64,000 nucleotides of DNA from Mesodorylaimus sp. YZB2_4 (taxonomy: Eukaryota; Nematoda; Enoplea; Dorylaimida; Dorylaimidae), in contig JASANH010001669.1 in NCBI GenBank assembly GCA_030248295.1, positions 1 through 64,000 of the forward strand, written 5' to 3'. The translations under genes were made by a program, and so were the position numbers. Under the pieces are notes generated by a model. It was not told the origin of the DNA and did no database searches. It saw only the letters and a list, made by a program, of their open reading frames with translations. Shown piece after piece: positions 34,201 through 46,500 of the stretch (position 1 is its first letter; every line of letters starts with the position of its first letter).

Positions 34201-35400
34201 GAGCCGCTGTACTACCGTTTTCGCAACCCGAGGGGTTGACGTCTCGCAGCCAGGGGAGAGTATCGAGTAAATTGCTCTCCCCCACTCGCCATGGCCTACC
34301 AGGCACGAGGGCTGCCTACAAGACACGTTTATAAAATCATACAGTATATTTCCCGCGAACCACAAATACTGCATAGTAAATTTTTGTATATTTTGTAATT
34401 TGGTGTGTGGCCTCGCTCGTTAAGTAACTGCATATTGGCAAAACACACAGATTACATGAAGAATAGTGCATTTCATACTCGTGCATAAATTGAAAGTTTC
34501 TTTTATGTGTGCCCGGCTTTATTTCTAGTACGACGACCTCATCCGCCGCTTAGTATCCTTCTGCGGACGAACACCAGCACTGAATTATTTAAGTACCATG
34601 GACCAAATATATTTGATAAAAGGTAAAAGTTATTTGCTCTAACTTTTCCGGTGCTCTTACTTGCTTCTTTTGTATAGGGGCAATCGAGGGGCTGATGACG
34701 CTACGTGGCATTCATGCCTATCAGCCAGAGGTGGACGGATGGCGTCACACCGACCCGCTGGGTCCCCCAACACCACTTGTCCTCTTGAAATATTGTAAAG
34801 GCAATATTTATGAAATTTGGCAAAAGTAATTTTTTTCAGTTTTTCATTACCAGCTGGCAGAGAAAAGTGGCTTTTTAGGCTGCTCAATTCATTTCCCAAG
34901 TCATATGTTCAAGATGACGCTATCTATCTCTCCATCCTGATGGTGATTTTGTTTAATCCTGACTCTAAAAACATTACTGATCGTACGTCAGTCCGGATTA
35001 TTCGAGATTTTTATATCAATATGTTGAATCAGTAAGATAACTTTTCTCTTAATGCTGGCTTCAGAAGTGTATTGGTACTTTTTGTGGCGAAATGCTGTTT
35101 CTTGATGCCACTGTGAAATTTAGAACTTTGTATCAACTACCCCATACCCCACTCGTTTCTGCGTCCTACCAGGCAGTTATCATACTGTTCCCTCTTGGCT
35201 CTACAGTATACTGTACATATATTAATTTCAGATATCTCGTTTCCGTTCACGGCGAGGAGGAGGGCACTCGGATCTGGCACAGTGTTCTTGAGCAATTGGC
35301 AGAGGTCAGGCGTTTGTCGTCCAGGATTGTATTAAATATCGTTCTCGAATTGGACCAGACTGATAAAAAACCACTTTTGATTGAGGCGTTTGGTTTTTAA
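31218..35400 (+). CDS. Nuclear hormone receptor, NR1J (DAF-12/HR96)-like, complete, 8 exons, 540 aa
   Basis: The exons are 31218-31334, 32169-32258, 32323-32492, 32740-33403, 34529-34622, 34678-34825, 34861-35031 and 35232-35400. All phases agree and the stop is TAA at 35398-35400. The DNA-binding domain (residues 7-69) has a first finger C-x2-C-x13-C-x2-C with the P-box CESCKA. The second finger is C-x5-C-x9-C-x2-C. The P-box and the following GMMKEFIMSADERIRK extension are typical of the DAF-12/NHR-8/HR96 group. A long hinge (about 125-290) precedes the ligand-binding domain, which ends in the AF-2-like helix PLLIEAFGF. It would act as a ligand-regulated transcription factor for steroid or xenobiotic signals. 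The exon 7 acceptor (CTGGCAG at 34860) was chosen because an upstream CAG would introduce a stop. Confidence 0.92.
33889..34025. repeat. 137-bp element with 29-bp perfect inverted repeats
   Basis: The left arm 33889-33917 and right arm 33997-34025 are exact reverse complements over 29 bases, including ATAGTCGACAAAATTTC. The 79-bp centre contains a second palindromic array of CCCCTACCC/GGGTAGGGG. It lies in intron 4 of the nuclear receptor gene, beside a SINE copy. The structure fits a MITE. The flanks share only TATA-like bases, so the target duplication is uncertain. Confidence 0.75.
34048..34217 (-). repeat. tRNA-derived SINE, family A, copy 1
   Basis: On the minus strand the sequence begins with an A-box-like stretch (agtacagcggctcgg), then a B-box CGGGTTCGATCCC, the usual tRNA-type polymerase III promoter. 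The whole segment matches 54167-54435 with about 85-90 percent identity in aligned blocks by eye, for example ttcctcggacgatggcgggt and cagccactcgctcccaagca. Copy 2 has an extra internal stretch. Confidence 0.7.
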
Positions 35401-37170
35401 AAATTTGCATAAGATTTAAATACTTGTGCACGTAAGGCTTCTTTATTTTCAGTTTGCCTGTTCCTTAAAATTTTTTTATGTCATCAAATCATATGACTTG
35501 CAGAGAGCGTAGTCCTGATCACAATTTTCTGTCCATGTTATTTGCTTGGCAAATCGTGGTCTACTGTTTTCTGTTAAATAACGCACTGGAAAATATTGCG
35601 AGCACCTTTATGCCAAAATTATGTGCCCTGCTCTGCTTTCCTTTGAGAGTATGCAGAGATCTTCCTGTTTCAACTTGTCCTTCTTGGATTATCTCGTTAA
35701 AAAACATGTTTAGGGGAGTTTCTGTTGTATGCTCTCCGTGGTCATCGAATTCGTCAGCCCATATTGGGCTTCTGTTACAATAAATAAAGGTATATGGTGG
35801 TGGTGAGGACTCTCATGTACACGCGCGGCATATCGATTCCAAGTTCTCTCGCGGACATGTTTGGGACGATGTGACGGCAATTATATCTCAAGTACCTTGA
35901 CAAGCCACATCACCATTCGCAGAGCCCGCAGTGCACGAATAGCCAAAGCCATAGCAGTGTCCCATAGTCGCAACGCTACTAGCTTGTTCGCTAGTGGGAG
36001 GAGCCAAGGGCTGCCGGCACGAGATGTGTACGCACCTGGTGCATAACTGTGATGGTCCTGACTCCGCCCACAATCGATCATCTAATTGTTGATCCCTTCA
36101 AGGTTACACATTTCTTTATCAGCTTGGCTGCCCATATATGTACATATAACCCGCGGCAATGGCTTTGAGAAACATGCGACTAGTTGTGAGATATTTTTAG
36201 CAGCTTTCTGCGAGCATCTCCCCAAGGAGCCTGCATACTGTATCAATACCTGCTGTGTTCTATCACATCATGTGACTTATGCTTTAGGTGATGGCACCAG
36301 ACTGTAGCTGATCGTTGTGCCCCCAGTCGGGTCAGTGCGCAGCAAGCTGAAAGGCAGACAACCCAGGCCGTGCGCTCTCGCGGAACAGAACCAGATCGTA
36401 CCTGCGTACAGTAAATAAAGGTACCAGTATCCAGTTCAAATTTTTACAGAAACTGTTGAATGCACTCTCACAAATGCTATCGTGCCATACCATCATCTAC
36501 ATTCCTGTGCATTCGAATGAGAAGTCGGAGAAGGCACGCGAAGGACTTTTCCTTTTTGTAACTCCACCATTGTTTACGCCTAGGATGGCCGCACTCAAAA
36601 TTGGACGGCCGGGTTAAACACAAATGATTTAACAGGCAGCGAGTCGAACACTCGCTGATAGGCACCACCCGAGCGTCAGACTTTCGCGGTGTGACACGTC
36701 ATGCTCACGAGAATTCGTTAGTATCATCGTCTGAAGTATACAAATAGGGCGACCCCCTATGCAACCCATGATTCTTCGAAGGCTCACGCGCGTATGATCA
36801 CGAGACGGAAAATGGGCAGGTGTTAACGTATGAATGATCACTCACACTAACCCCCGCGCCAAGGTCTAGTCCCCGTCACCATTTTATGAACGTCCTAGCT
36901 AAGTACCTTCCATTTTGACCAGTCTTAGCATTCGTATGATGATCGATGGATTACGGGAAGCTGTAGAGATAAAAGCAGGTGCAATGAGTTTTATGTTTGT
37001 CACACACATCGAGAAAACGAGAAACCTATTGCACAGAGAACAGCGATCACAGCCGAGGTGAACGCTGTTCGACCGAAGGTGTTGAGAAAACAATTACGTT
37101 CTAAGCCTTACTTTTTCATTTAAAATTTCGGACTGTATTTGGTCAAGTTCTGAGATTCCGAAAAAGAAAA
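35401..37170. other. Intergenic stretch between nuclear receptor and G-gamma genes
   Basis: An AATAAATAAA near 35780 could serve as a poly(A) signal for the receptor gene. GC-richer segments at 35860-36070 and 36480-36720 look like dispersed repeats, but no second copy was found in the window. No gene was recognised. Confidence 0.45.
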
Positions 37171-40100
37171 ATGTCCAAAACCAACAAAGAACAAATCGAT
37201 GCTTTGAAATCGCAAATGACTCAATTGCGGAATGAAGCAAAATTACCACGGAAACGAATCTCCGAAACTGCGAAGGAGTAAGTGCTATGACCTTGTGTTT
37301 TCGTTCCTCCAGATAAGGGTTGTCTCGCTTGTAAACAGTACCTTTCGCAATTTTCTACCGTCATTGTGGTGACTTTGACTGTGCATCTATGCGCTGTACC
37401 TAAAGCAATGGGGCACACTCTGACAATGAGCTCATCGGGAGGGGGTCTACATTACCCGCATTACTGTATAGTTACCAGATGCGATACAGACCAAGCCGAA
37501 CCGTTCCGTGTCACACTTCAAACTCCAACTCAGCGGCTTGTCAAAATGTTTATAGCAGGAGGAAAAAACCAAAATTCTGAGCAAAAGGGGATTGTATCCG
37601 TTAAATGCACCAATAATATAATAAACTTTTTGGACCCATCTGCTGTAAATAGATCCTAGATCTGAAGATGAGTAGCCCTGATCCAATGGTCCATAGTCAA
37701 GGAAATGATACTCTCTTGCGACGAAAACGTATCTCATGACTCGAACGAGACATCTTTTCCCAACTTTGTCTCGCACCAATCCTGGGGTGACAATTGTAAA
37801 CTAGACTTGGTTAGTTCCGCAAGTGGCCACTGTGATGGCACTAGACACCGGACCAGGTTAGGCTGAACCCGACCCGACCCGACCCGAAGTTCCTGACCAA
37901 AAATTTCGGGTCAGGCTGACAATGGGGCACATTTCGAAATTTGTAAGCGGCAGCTGAAGGTTCTTGAGATAGAAATTTCGCACAATTCCTCCCAACATAT
38001 CGAGACTTTGGTGTAAAGATGACTGCGTGAAAATATTTCGATGAGGACTTCTTATTTTGCGCACTCGAGTTTCCATCTTTTGTTATTTTCCTAGTAACCC
38101 TTCCAAAACAGCATTCCTTCATATTTCCCGCAATAGTGGCCACAGAATTTAAAAAAACATAGTCTGTCTACTGTAAAAGCGACTAGGGGCTTTGCGCTAG
38201 TCTTTAGCAAGACTTGACCAATCCAAATAATAAAGACTATTGGTACTATCATAACTTTTGAAGTCAGAGACAGGCTCTACTGATTCACCCAGCCTAGAGT
38301 ATGCATCTAGTGTTTACAAAAGATACTGCTTACAAAGTCATATTGTGCTGGAAACTAGCTCCTGCCAGGACTTTTGCTACTGAAAGAGAAATGAAAGGGC
38401 ACCTATTGTCTTTGGATCACAGTAAATTGGTTTGCAATGTAACGTGAATCAGGTCAAGGGAGTTACTGCTGCACAAAATACATGTCAGGGTTTCACAGCC
38501 AGTTCTGCCCAACAACTTACATCTTTATATTCAGGAATCAAACGTGACCGTACTCCCAATAAGACTTGCTAGAAATTATCAAGTCCTACTTAGACTATGG
38601 CTAGTCCCACCCATTCATCATAGCTGCGAAGAATGTCGGTGAGAACTTAGATAAACCCTTTCGCAGGAATGACTCAGAACGCTTGGTCATACTTACATCT
38701 TATCTACAATTTGTCTGACATTCTTGGAAGTTAAGCAGAATGAAAACGTGGGAATACAAGGCTTCATGCATGCCAAGCAAGTTATGCGAGTCCTCTGGAG
38801 TTTAGAGAGATATGAAACGGTTTCTGTCGCTGCTAATAGTCGCAAAATTGCAGCAAATTTGACCCGTTTGACCCGATCTTTTAAAAAAGTGACCCACCCC
38901 ATTTTGCCCCGACCCGACCCGAAAGTACCTGACCCGATCCGGGAATTAGATGGCATGCTGCTTATAGAAAACTAAAATTAAAAATCTGATATACCTGCAG
39001 ATGGACTTTGCTGCTACGCCAATGCTATCGTCTAAACAACAAACTTTAATTCCAAAGAACCATAAATTTCCAACAATTTAACATCCTGAAACGCCTGCAT
39101 CTTGCCTTTGGTATAATTAAAAGTTGTCCCACTTACCTATCTTGTACAGTTGGTTGCGCACAAAATACGCATACGCAAAGTTTGCGTGTTACGCATTGAA
39201 ATTTGGATGCGTATACGCAAACGCATTCTAACCGATGTGCGCATGTTCGCATTCGCAAACTGGCTTGCACGCAATACATACAATGCGAACGCCGATAAAC
39301 GCAGCTTGAGCTAAATCATAAAAAGCCGCGGATTTTTTTCGAAACAATGGCGACGATAGGGACAATGTGCTCACATCCTCTTATTAATCCATATTTCTTG
39401 TCTAATGATCAGAGTTATTGTCTGTAAGGCATCTGCGTGTTTGAGTCGTGCCTTATTTCAAGTTTAAACTGGCTTGCTCGTAGAAGGAAGAGCTACCATA
39501 ATGTACATAATCCTTCTACCACATCTATCTCCTTCAAACTTCTTGTTTTGACTTTTATGATTCTTTTGCATGTCGCCATAAAGCTCTCATAAAAGCCTCA
39601 TAAAGCCCCTAGCATAAAGAGAAGGTTTTTGTGCAACTTTGCATGCTGCGGTCCCTATCCAGGGTCCACGGTAATGAGTGAGTATGATAGTTTGAAGCGA
39701 TCCCGTACTACGCTAATTTATTTAGCCCCTTCGGTAAGGATTTCTCATGTACAGCATGTAGGAGACCAAGAAGAATGGGTGAAAGAATTTGTATTCGAAT
39801 CTGAGAGGTTTCTTCTCCGTGATTCACTTGTGTGGAGTTCTGAGGTTTCTTAATGAAGATCCTCCCAAAGTGTATGAGGAAAAATGCCAATAGGAAGCGT
39901 CTGTTTCTTTACACAATCGGGCAGCCAGGTGAACTGCGTTTCTACAGAGCAGTATATAATATGGAATGCTGGAAAAAGACTTGTTTTTATAATCCAATAA
40001 AATTTTGGCAGCACGCAATACGCAAACTTGTATGCATACTTTGTGGAGTACGCAATTTGCGTATTACGCAATACGCAATACGCATACGCATTCCAGAGAC

Positions 40101-41151
40101 TTTACGTATACGCATACGCATTCAAATCAAGTATTCTCCCCCCATTGAGCCCCCTATTGACCTTAATCCCCCCCCCCCCCCCCGAGGAGGATTTCCAGAG
40201 CTCTGGAATCTTCCTCCGGGGACGAATTTGAATTACCGCACAAAATCATCAGGTGTGAAAAGTGATAATTGGTGGCAAGATTGATAGTTTTGCGCAATAT
40301 TTTATTTTTTTACCTTGACTGTTTCTTCCACCAAAAACTCTGTATCGTGCATATTGATTGAATTCGGTTCTGAGCAGCGTGAATGGGAAGAGAAGTATTA
40401 AAAATAGGCAAAGTTAGCAGTACTTGTTTTGAAGCTTTAGACTGTCTATCTTTCTATGATATCTTGTGAAGAATAGTTTCTTTCTGGCATCTGTAAAATG
40501 TTTGAGTTTTATTCTCCCGCCTCTGGAAATCCTCCCCCTCTGGTTATTCTCCCCCGTCTGGGACCCATTTGAAAAAATTTCTCCCAAAGGAAGAATTTCG
40601 AGGAAATGCGGTACCTTCACCCCAGCATAGTCGATTGTGAGTGTGGTGTGCAGACGGGGGTGCTCAAATCTTTTAATCCAGTGGGGTACTGATTTAACCT
40701 CCTCAATTACTACACAGGCCCAGTAAACTTGTGTTTGCTTCTGTCAGTGTTCGCTAGCTGCTTGGGTTTGCAGTAAAATGGCCACCGTCCTGCTGTCTAT
40801 CAACTAACACCTTTCTAGGGCTCTTGTGAGCGTTTATTCGGGCGCTTATGAACTATGAACTATGAAACAAGAAAAAATACAAATACAATTAATTTTTAAT
40901 TTTTTTTGGATTTGAACCCCAAAGTGCTTGTATCAGGGGCATGCCTTTTTTAGATAAGTCCAAACAACACTAAAAACCATTAACCTCACTATCAGTGGTT
41001 TATTCACTGCAGTATGACCGTTCTTACTCTAAACTTGATTTTTAGCTTGATTGAATATTGCGAGTCGAACAAGGCAAAAGATCATTTAATTGCGGGAGTA
41101 CAAGAATCGCAAAATCCATGGAACGAAAAGAAATCGTGCACCATTATATAA
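37171..41151 (+). CDS. Heterotrimeric G protein gamma subunit (70 aa, 2 exons)
   Basis: The exons are 37171-37277 and 41046-41151, phase 2, donor GA|GTAAGT, acceptor TTTTTAG. The N-terminal helix has the gamma-type coiled coil with KEQIDALKSQMTQLRNEAKL. It is followed by RISETAKDLIEYCESN across the splice junction, an Asn-Pro-Trp where most gammas have Asn-Pro-Phe, and the C-terminal CAAX box CTII. This would be prenylated (Ile suggests geranylgeranyl), anchoring the beta-gamma dimer to the membrane. Length and motif order match the family. The 3.8 kb intron is full of repeats, so the second exon is easily missed by gene finders. Confidence 0.9.
37848..38942. repeat. Probable non-autonomous element with GACCCG-type terminal arrays
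   Basis: An array of CGACC-type units lies at 37865-37893, and a similar one at about 38908-38940. The left end (ccggaccaggttagg) and the complement of the right end (ccggatcgggtcagg) match at 12 of 15 positions, differing only by transitions. The element lies in the G-gamma intron. No clean target duplication could be identified, so the boundaries are tentative. Confidence 0.4.
39150..40130. repeat. Probable element with TACGCA/TGCGTA terminal arrays
   Basis: Dense alternating units of tacgca and tgcgta occur at 39150-39300 and again at 40010-40120. The stretch ggatgcgtatacgcaaa near the left end pairs with tttacgtatacgcatacgca near the right end. This is the same motif-array architecture as other elements here. 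The boundaries and target duplication are not resolved. Confidence 0.4.
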
Positions 41152-41288
41152 TGTCATACCATCCAGTCCAGAAAATGCACATATAGCACGGTATAGTTCA
41201 GTTATATTAGATAGATAGCCTCTGATCATGAAGCACACATGCTTTTTTAGTCACGGGCACTTTTTTAGTCATGGTGTGTAAACATCCG

Positions 41289-41294
41289 AATAAA
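41289..41294 (+). terminator. Possible poly(A) signal AATAAA for the G-gamma gene
   Basis: A canonical AATAAA lies about 140 bases after the stop codon of the gamma subunit gene on the same strand. It is a positional inference only. Confidence 0.35.
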
Positions 41295-41339
41295 AAACCG
41301 AGATATGCTTGCAGTTTGTACAGTATATTAGGCAAACAT

Positions 41340-41600
41340 GTTCGTATTAGATCTGATCCGATCCAAAAAATTATCATCCGAAAACTCGGATCGGATGATC
41401 TGATCATAAATTCTAAGCCTTTGGTTTTTGCAATAAGCGCAGGCAAACATGATAAGCACTGTGGTCAAGATTTGAGAAGGGCGCTGCTTGGCAAAAGTAT
41501 AATGGGGAAGCCTTTTGAAAAATGGCGATGCGCATGAGATTGGTTAAGAAAAACTTCAGATCCGATCCGATACTCGTCCGATCCGAACCGATCTGGCCGT
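41340..41600. repeat. Short element with GATCCGATCC arrays at both ends
   Basis: The stretch 41350-41405 contains gatctgatccgatcc and its complement, and 41555-41600 contains gatccgatccgata and ccgatccgaaccgatctgg. The centre is unrelated sequence. It is another motif-array inverted-repeat structure, with boundaries uncertain. Confidence 0.4.
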
Positions 41601-42325
41601 GAGCTACAGGCTGTTAGCAAAGAACCTTCTTTGGCCGCCCTTTTACAAACGGCCAGAGCCACAACAATATTATGGGTCGACCGCGATTACCCCCCCCCCC
41701 CCCCCCCCCTGTTCCCGTGGCACGCCATAGGGGTGGGGTTTGGCCCAGCCGCACAGACGCGCAATGTTTAAGCGGGGAACTTTGATCGTCCATAACTCGA
41801 CAACAAATCAACAAAATGCACAAAATTTTGGGGATGAGCTATGTTTGCCACGGCTAATAATCGTGCAAAATTTCGTTCGAAATGCTTTAGCCGTTATCGA
41901 GATCAAAAAAGCACGTTTTGCTGTTCCAGATATGATGACGACGACGACGACGAAGTACTCAAGTCCTGTCTACAGCAAGAACCACTAAAGCTACGGACAG
42001 AGGAGTTGGTTTTTCTGAAAGCTCTCATGGCGTGAATTATTCTTTTGGGGCTGTGATTTTAAGATTCGCGCTAATTAATTTTTTGTGCTCGAAAAACTGG
42101 ATTTTAACGCATACCACCAGTTAGTTACCCTCAGTTAAAATTACTGGCCGAGACGAGTGTTCTGTTCCGTTTAGTTTAGTTGAATTTTTTGCTCTAGTTT
42201 GGTGGATTAGTTGGCTTGCTTTTGAAATGTTTTGATGTCTAAGCCCAAAATTTTTGAAAAATCTACCTGCGATCTTTTGTACATTCTCTGTAGCAAAGAA
42301 TATTTGTTGCGGAAATTGAGGCCGT

Positions 42326-42370
42326 TTGCCACCAGAAAATATTGCTGTCAGTAATATTTTCTGGTGGCAA
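42326..42370. repeat. Perfect 18-bp hairpin with 9-nt loop
   Basis: The arms 42326-42343 (TTGCCACCAGAAAATATT) and 42353-42370 are exact reverse complements, and the loop is gctgtcagt. AT-rich near-repeats of attaattggtaatatt follow immediately. The stem is short for a microRNA precursor, and a tiny MITE is an alternative. Confidence 0.7.
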
Positions 42371-42492
42371 CATTAATTAATTGGTAATATTAATTGGTAA
42401 CAGTAATATTAATTACGGCACCGCCACAAACTTCAGTGGAGTGCTTACAATTGAAAACCCCCTGCCTATAAACAGCCGCATTAGTTTGCTGT

Positions 42493-43223
42493 TTAGCCCA
42501 GCCACTCTGGAACTTATGCGCAGTAGGCTACAGTGACAGAGCATAACGTACGAGGCAAACGAGGTTGGCTGGGCTCCCTCGGCGGCGTTTGTAAAAAAAT
42601 TGTGATCAAACAGAATTGCTACTGTCACCAAAAAAGTGCAACAGGGCGTCCCCTACCTGAGCCACTTTATTCAGGCAATAGAGAGATGACAACACAAGGG
42701 CCGATGGTCGTTCTAGCGCTGAAGGTTGTACGCCTAAAGCTATTAGCATGCTGGCTCCACAGAAGCTGAACTTGTTGTTCTAGTGTTACAGGGTAGGTGC
42801 TACACATGCAGTACCCACTCGTGCTGTCACGGCAGATGCAATCTTACTGCATGCAGCAAGTCCTCACTGTTCCCCAAGTAAGTTCGAGGTAACAGAAGGG
42901 GATCGTGTTCCAAAATTCCAAACTTCTGTACTTACTCCAAAATACGAATCAATGTATTCACGTGGGCACTAGCCTTTGGTGAAAAACAGAATTAAATCCT
43001 GCAGCGAGTCGACCCCACGATCCACGATGCACCGGGTACATCACAGAGGCATGCGTTGTGGGTGAGTGTGGGAGTACGATTGTGAGCCTCGCCCTGAAGT
43101 CAACATAAACGTAGATATCACGTGCACAGGAGTATAACCCACTCAAGCATGTGCCGCCGAGGCAGCCCAGCCAGGCCCGTTTGCCTCGCATTCGGTCAGA
43201 GTACTGTAGGGTGGCTGGGCTAA
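42493..43223. repeat. Inverted-repeat element of about 730 bp with GGCTGGGC motifs
   Basis: The left end ttagcccagccac matches the complement of the right end (gtggctgggctaa) exactly over 13 bases. Further inside, 42545-42590 and the complement of 43150-43197 share gaggcaaacg, tggctgggct and cctcggcggc. The octamers tttgctgt (left) and tttgttgt (right, offset by three bases) are a possible diverged 8-bp duplication. It is probably another non-autonomous DNA element. Confidence 0.55.
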
Positions 43224-43502
43224 CCTTTTGTTGTCTGATAACAGATTTTTTTAGAATGTTCTTTTGACGCCAGCCAGCCAGCTTTTACCACAGGAATAGG
43301 TGGAATTGCGGTCGACCGCAGGCAAGGAAATTCAAATTCATCAAATTCAAATTGCCGCGGATTTGTTATAGACTTCCGTCACCTGCTGCCTACCCGGAAC
43401 GTGACAGTCAGACGTGATGACGCTATCTGCTTGTGGTTGTCCCGAACACTGTCGTGTCGGATTCTTCCAGAAGCCGAAAGTATTACATTGAAGAATCCGG
43501 AT

Positions 43503-46500
43503 ATGGACATAGAGAAGTATCAGGCAGTGGTTCAATACCTGACCAAACAGTGCTATCCGCCATCGTTCACGGACAATGACAAAAGAAGTTTGCGTGCAAC
43601 TTCAAAATCTTTCCTGATGAAAAATGGACATTTATATCATTTGCGTGATGGTAAGCTGTGATAATTACGGATTTGATCGAGTAAATTTCCAAACTCCATA
43701 CCTTTTTGTTTTTCTCAGGTATGTATTTAGATGATCAAGCAACTCGCATCGCATACGCCCAGAAAGTAGTGACTGGAAATGTGGAGAAGGAAGCCGTTTT
43801 GCGGAAACTCCATTCCGATGGCGAAGGTGGTCATTTTGGAGAAAAGACAACTCAAACGTAAGTAAAAGAGGTGCTTTCGGGATTAACAGGAGGGAGAAGC
43901 CACGGCAAGCCGAAACCACGGCCCCACTATTACACTGTATGATTGTGGTAGTCGAGCCATAGTAGAAACATCTAACCACTTGCGCGCTTAACAAGGGCGA
44001 AGAAAATTTTCAACCCCCCCCCCCCCCGTAAAGTGTACGCAGTATTTCCCGCCAAAATTTTTTAAAAGCACAGGCTTTTTCTGCGGTTGCACTTCACTGA
44101 GTTAGGGATAGAGTTCAGGATCCCAATCCCGCCCTCGAGGCATCGGGATTTTGCATATAATTATATTGGCATAAGCACGCTAGGCACACGCTAGGTACAC
44201 TCTGATCCATCATATTTGCGATAAAGACAGAACAGCAACATCAACTCAAATCGATGACAACGATAGCCACACTGATTTTGCTTAAAACTAGGCTGACCTT
44301 GCTGGACGTGTATCGAAACTGCAAATTTACTGAGCCGTTTCAGCTTATACATAATGCTTGAGCTAAGAAAAAGCTTTTTAAAAACCTGGATTACTAAAAT
44401 ATGCTATAGTGAGGAAAGTAGGTTCATAGGCAAAAAACAGGAAAATACAAAAAATCCCGATCCTTAAAAAAGGTGATCCCCACACTGAGTTCGACTGTAT
44501 TAGGCAAAGCTGTTCGCCTCGCCAAAGTGTATGTATGACGACTACATTATTAACGGGATTTTTAGCCCTGTGATGTTAGGGATATGAATAAAACATGATT
44601 TAGTCACCCAAGGGATGGTAAATCCTGCGCTGGGAGACCCTTCATAGAGCTGCCCCTTTTGGCAGATTTTGTCCTCGTGCCCTGATATAAATCTTGTTCT
44701 AGTCGCGTTGCTGAACGGTTTTGGTGGCCAGGTTTTTCGAACGATGCCAAAATGTTCGTCAAATCGTGCGAAGTTTGCCAAAAGAACAAAACTCCTGGCG
44801 GTGGTGCCCCAGTTCGTAGAAAACGGAAATCATTGAGAAAAACTTTGATCAAAGCTGTAATCAGTCAAAGTTCGCGTCGTGTTCAAGGTCGACCAATCAA
44901 TGAAGATGACGTGGAAATGTCATCAGCTGTTGAATGGGTAGAGGATCATATGCGAGCAAATACAGTGACTACCTCGCCGATACGGCGGCTAAACATGGCG
45001 TAAGATTTTTCGCTCGTTTTTATCTTTTTTTTCTGAGTGGCTTTGTGTTTCAGCAACAGTGCCAATGCCGTTCTACGACTGGCAGCTCAATCTACGCGTC
45101 GCAACGAATCCAGTGTGCCCGCAGTCGAAGAGCACGATTACACTGGCGTGGAGCCCGATCGGGGTGCCGAGACAGGAGGCAGTGGGATTGACAATACTAC
45201 CGCAGGAAGTCGATATTCTGCTGGCAATGAAACATCTAGTGGAAACCGAGGTAAGGAATTCAATTGTTATGTATAGTGGCTCAGTCAGAAGGCGCGGAGT
45301 TCTAATTGATTTAAGTTAGCACAAAACTACTGGCTGAAATGCAAAGCAAGTGCGCAGAATCATTAGGGCATGCCAACAATAAAAGTAAAGTACACTGCAG
45401 TACGCCACCAGTCTGAAATAGTGTAGTCAAACTGTTTCGCGCGTTCAGTGCAGATCAAGAATCAAGGAAACTAGAGCCCAGACTAGGAATCGAACCCGCA
45501 ACACTATGTGTACTGTTCCAATATCAGTATTAGTGAGTGCGGGTTCGATTTCCTCTTGGGATTTATGTTTCCCCCTGTTTTATTGATGCAAATCTATATA
45601 TATATATATAAGGTGTTTATATATATATAATATATGGTGTATGATATATATATTTACCATAAATTTCTTTAAGTATAAACACATAACAGAACTTTGTGAA
45701 AGTATATAATATATTATACTTTCACAAAGTATATATCTATACTTCCCATATAATCATATACAGTATTATATTTGCATATGTATATGTTTATATGTAAAAA
45801 AGATATGTATATTGTGTTATGGTATAAACATACATATTCACTTTATATGTATCTTTTTACAAGATATATGATATATGTATCATATATATCAAGTTTATAG
45901 TCGGTGCGTGGATAAGACAATAGATGAGACGCAGTGTATCCTATATCACTGAAGATATGCGCATGTTAACCTCAGAGGCATCACGTGTTGTGCCCTCGCA
46001 CAAATTGTTGACATGCGCACGTGTCGTATTTGACAGATATGCGCAGAAATATCACTTTCTATGAATTTTTCAATATATAGATGTCGGATTCGAAGATATA
46101 TCTCAAGCTAGATCGACAACACACGTTCAGCCATCAGCTGCGGCAGCTACCGCCTCAATCTCTGATTTTGTCAAAGTATTTGAGGTTTGTCGGAAAAAAA
46201 CTCGCTGGGAAAGTTTTGGTAAGAAAAATTTTTTGTCGTAATTAGGTGTCTACGGTATTACCAAATACCAAATCAAATATTTTGATATCTGTTCCTAAAC
46301 TGCCTCGTCTTGACGCACTTTTAAACAGCGGCCCATCGAGTCCTTGGCGCAAACAAAAATCATACTTTTTGCAACAAATTAGCGTTGATACAGTTAAGTG
46401 AAACTGAGACTTTTTAATTCAGTTGACTATAACTAAAACAGAATCTCCTCGCCAAAACTGAATTTGACTGTAAGTGAATCTTTTTAGAATCAGTTAAATT

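Larger units (their letters stand above)
41152..43502. other. Intergenic stretch between G-gamma and the integrase-derived gene
   Basis: It holds the GATCCG element, a run of 20 C (41690-41709), a perfect hairpin (42326-42370) and an inverted-repeat element (42493-43223). Open frames around 41740-42035 show no recognisable domain. Confidence 0.5.

Noticed and set aside
34120-34220. Apparent tRNA gene on the minus strand (B-box CGGGTTCGATCCC)
   Set aside because: No cloverleaf or anticodon arm could be drawn, and the same block recurs at 54.4 kb with the same non-tRNA body, so it is a SINE.
41740-42035. Overlapping open frames with a run of Asp codons
   Set aside because: The Asp run is a GAC triplet repeat, and the frames have no splice partners or recognisable domain.
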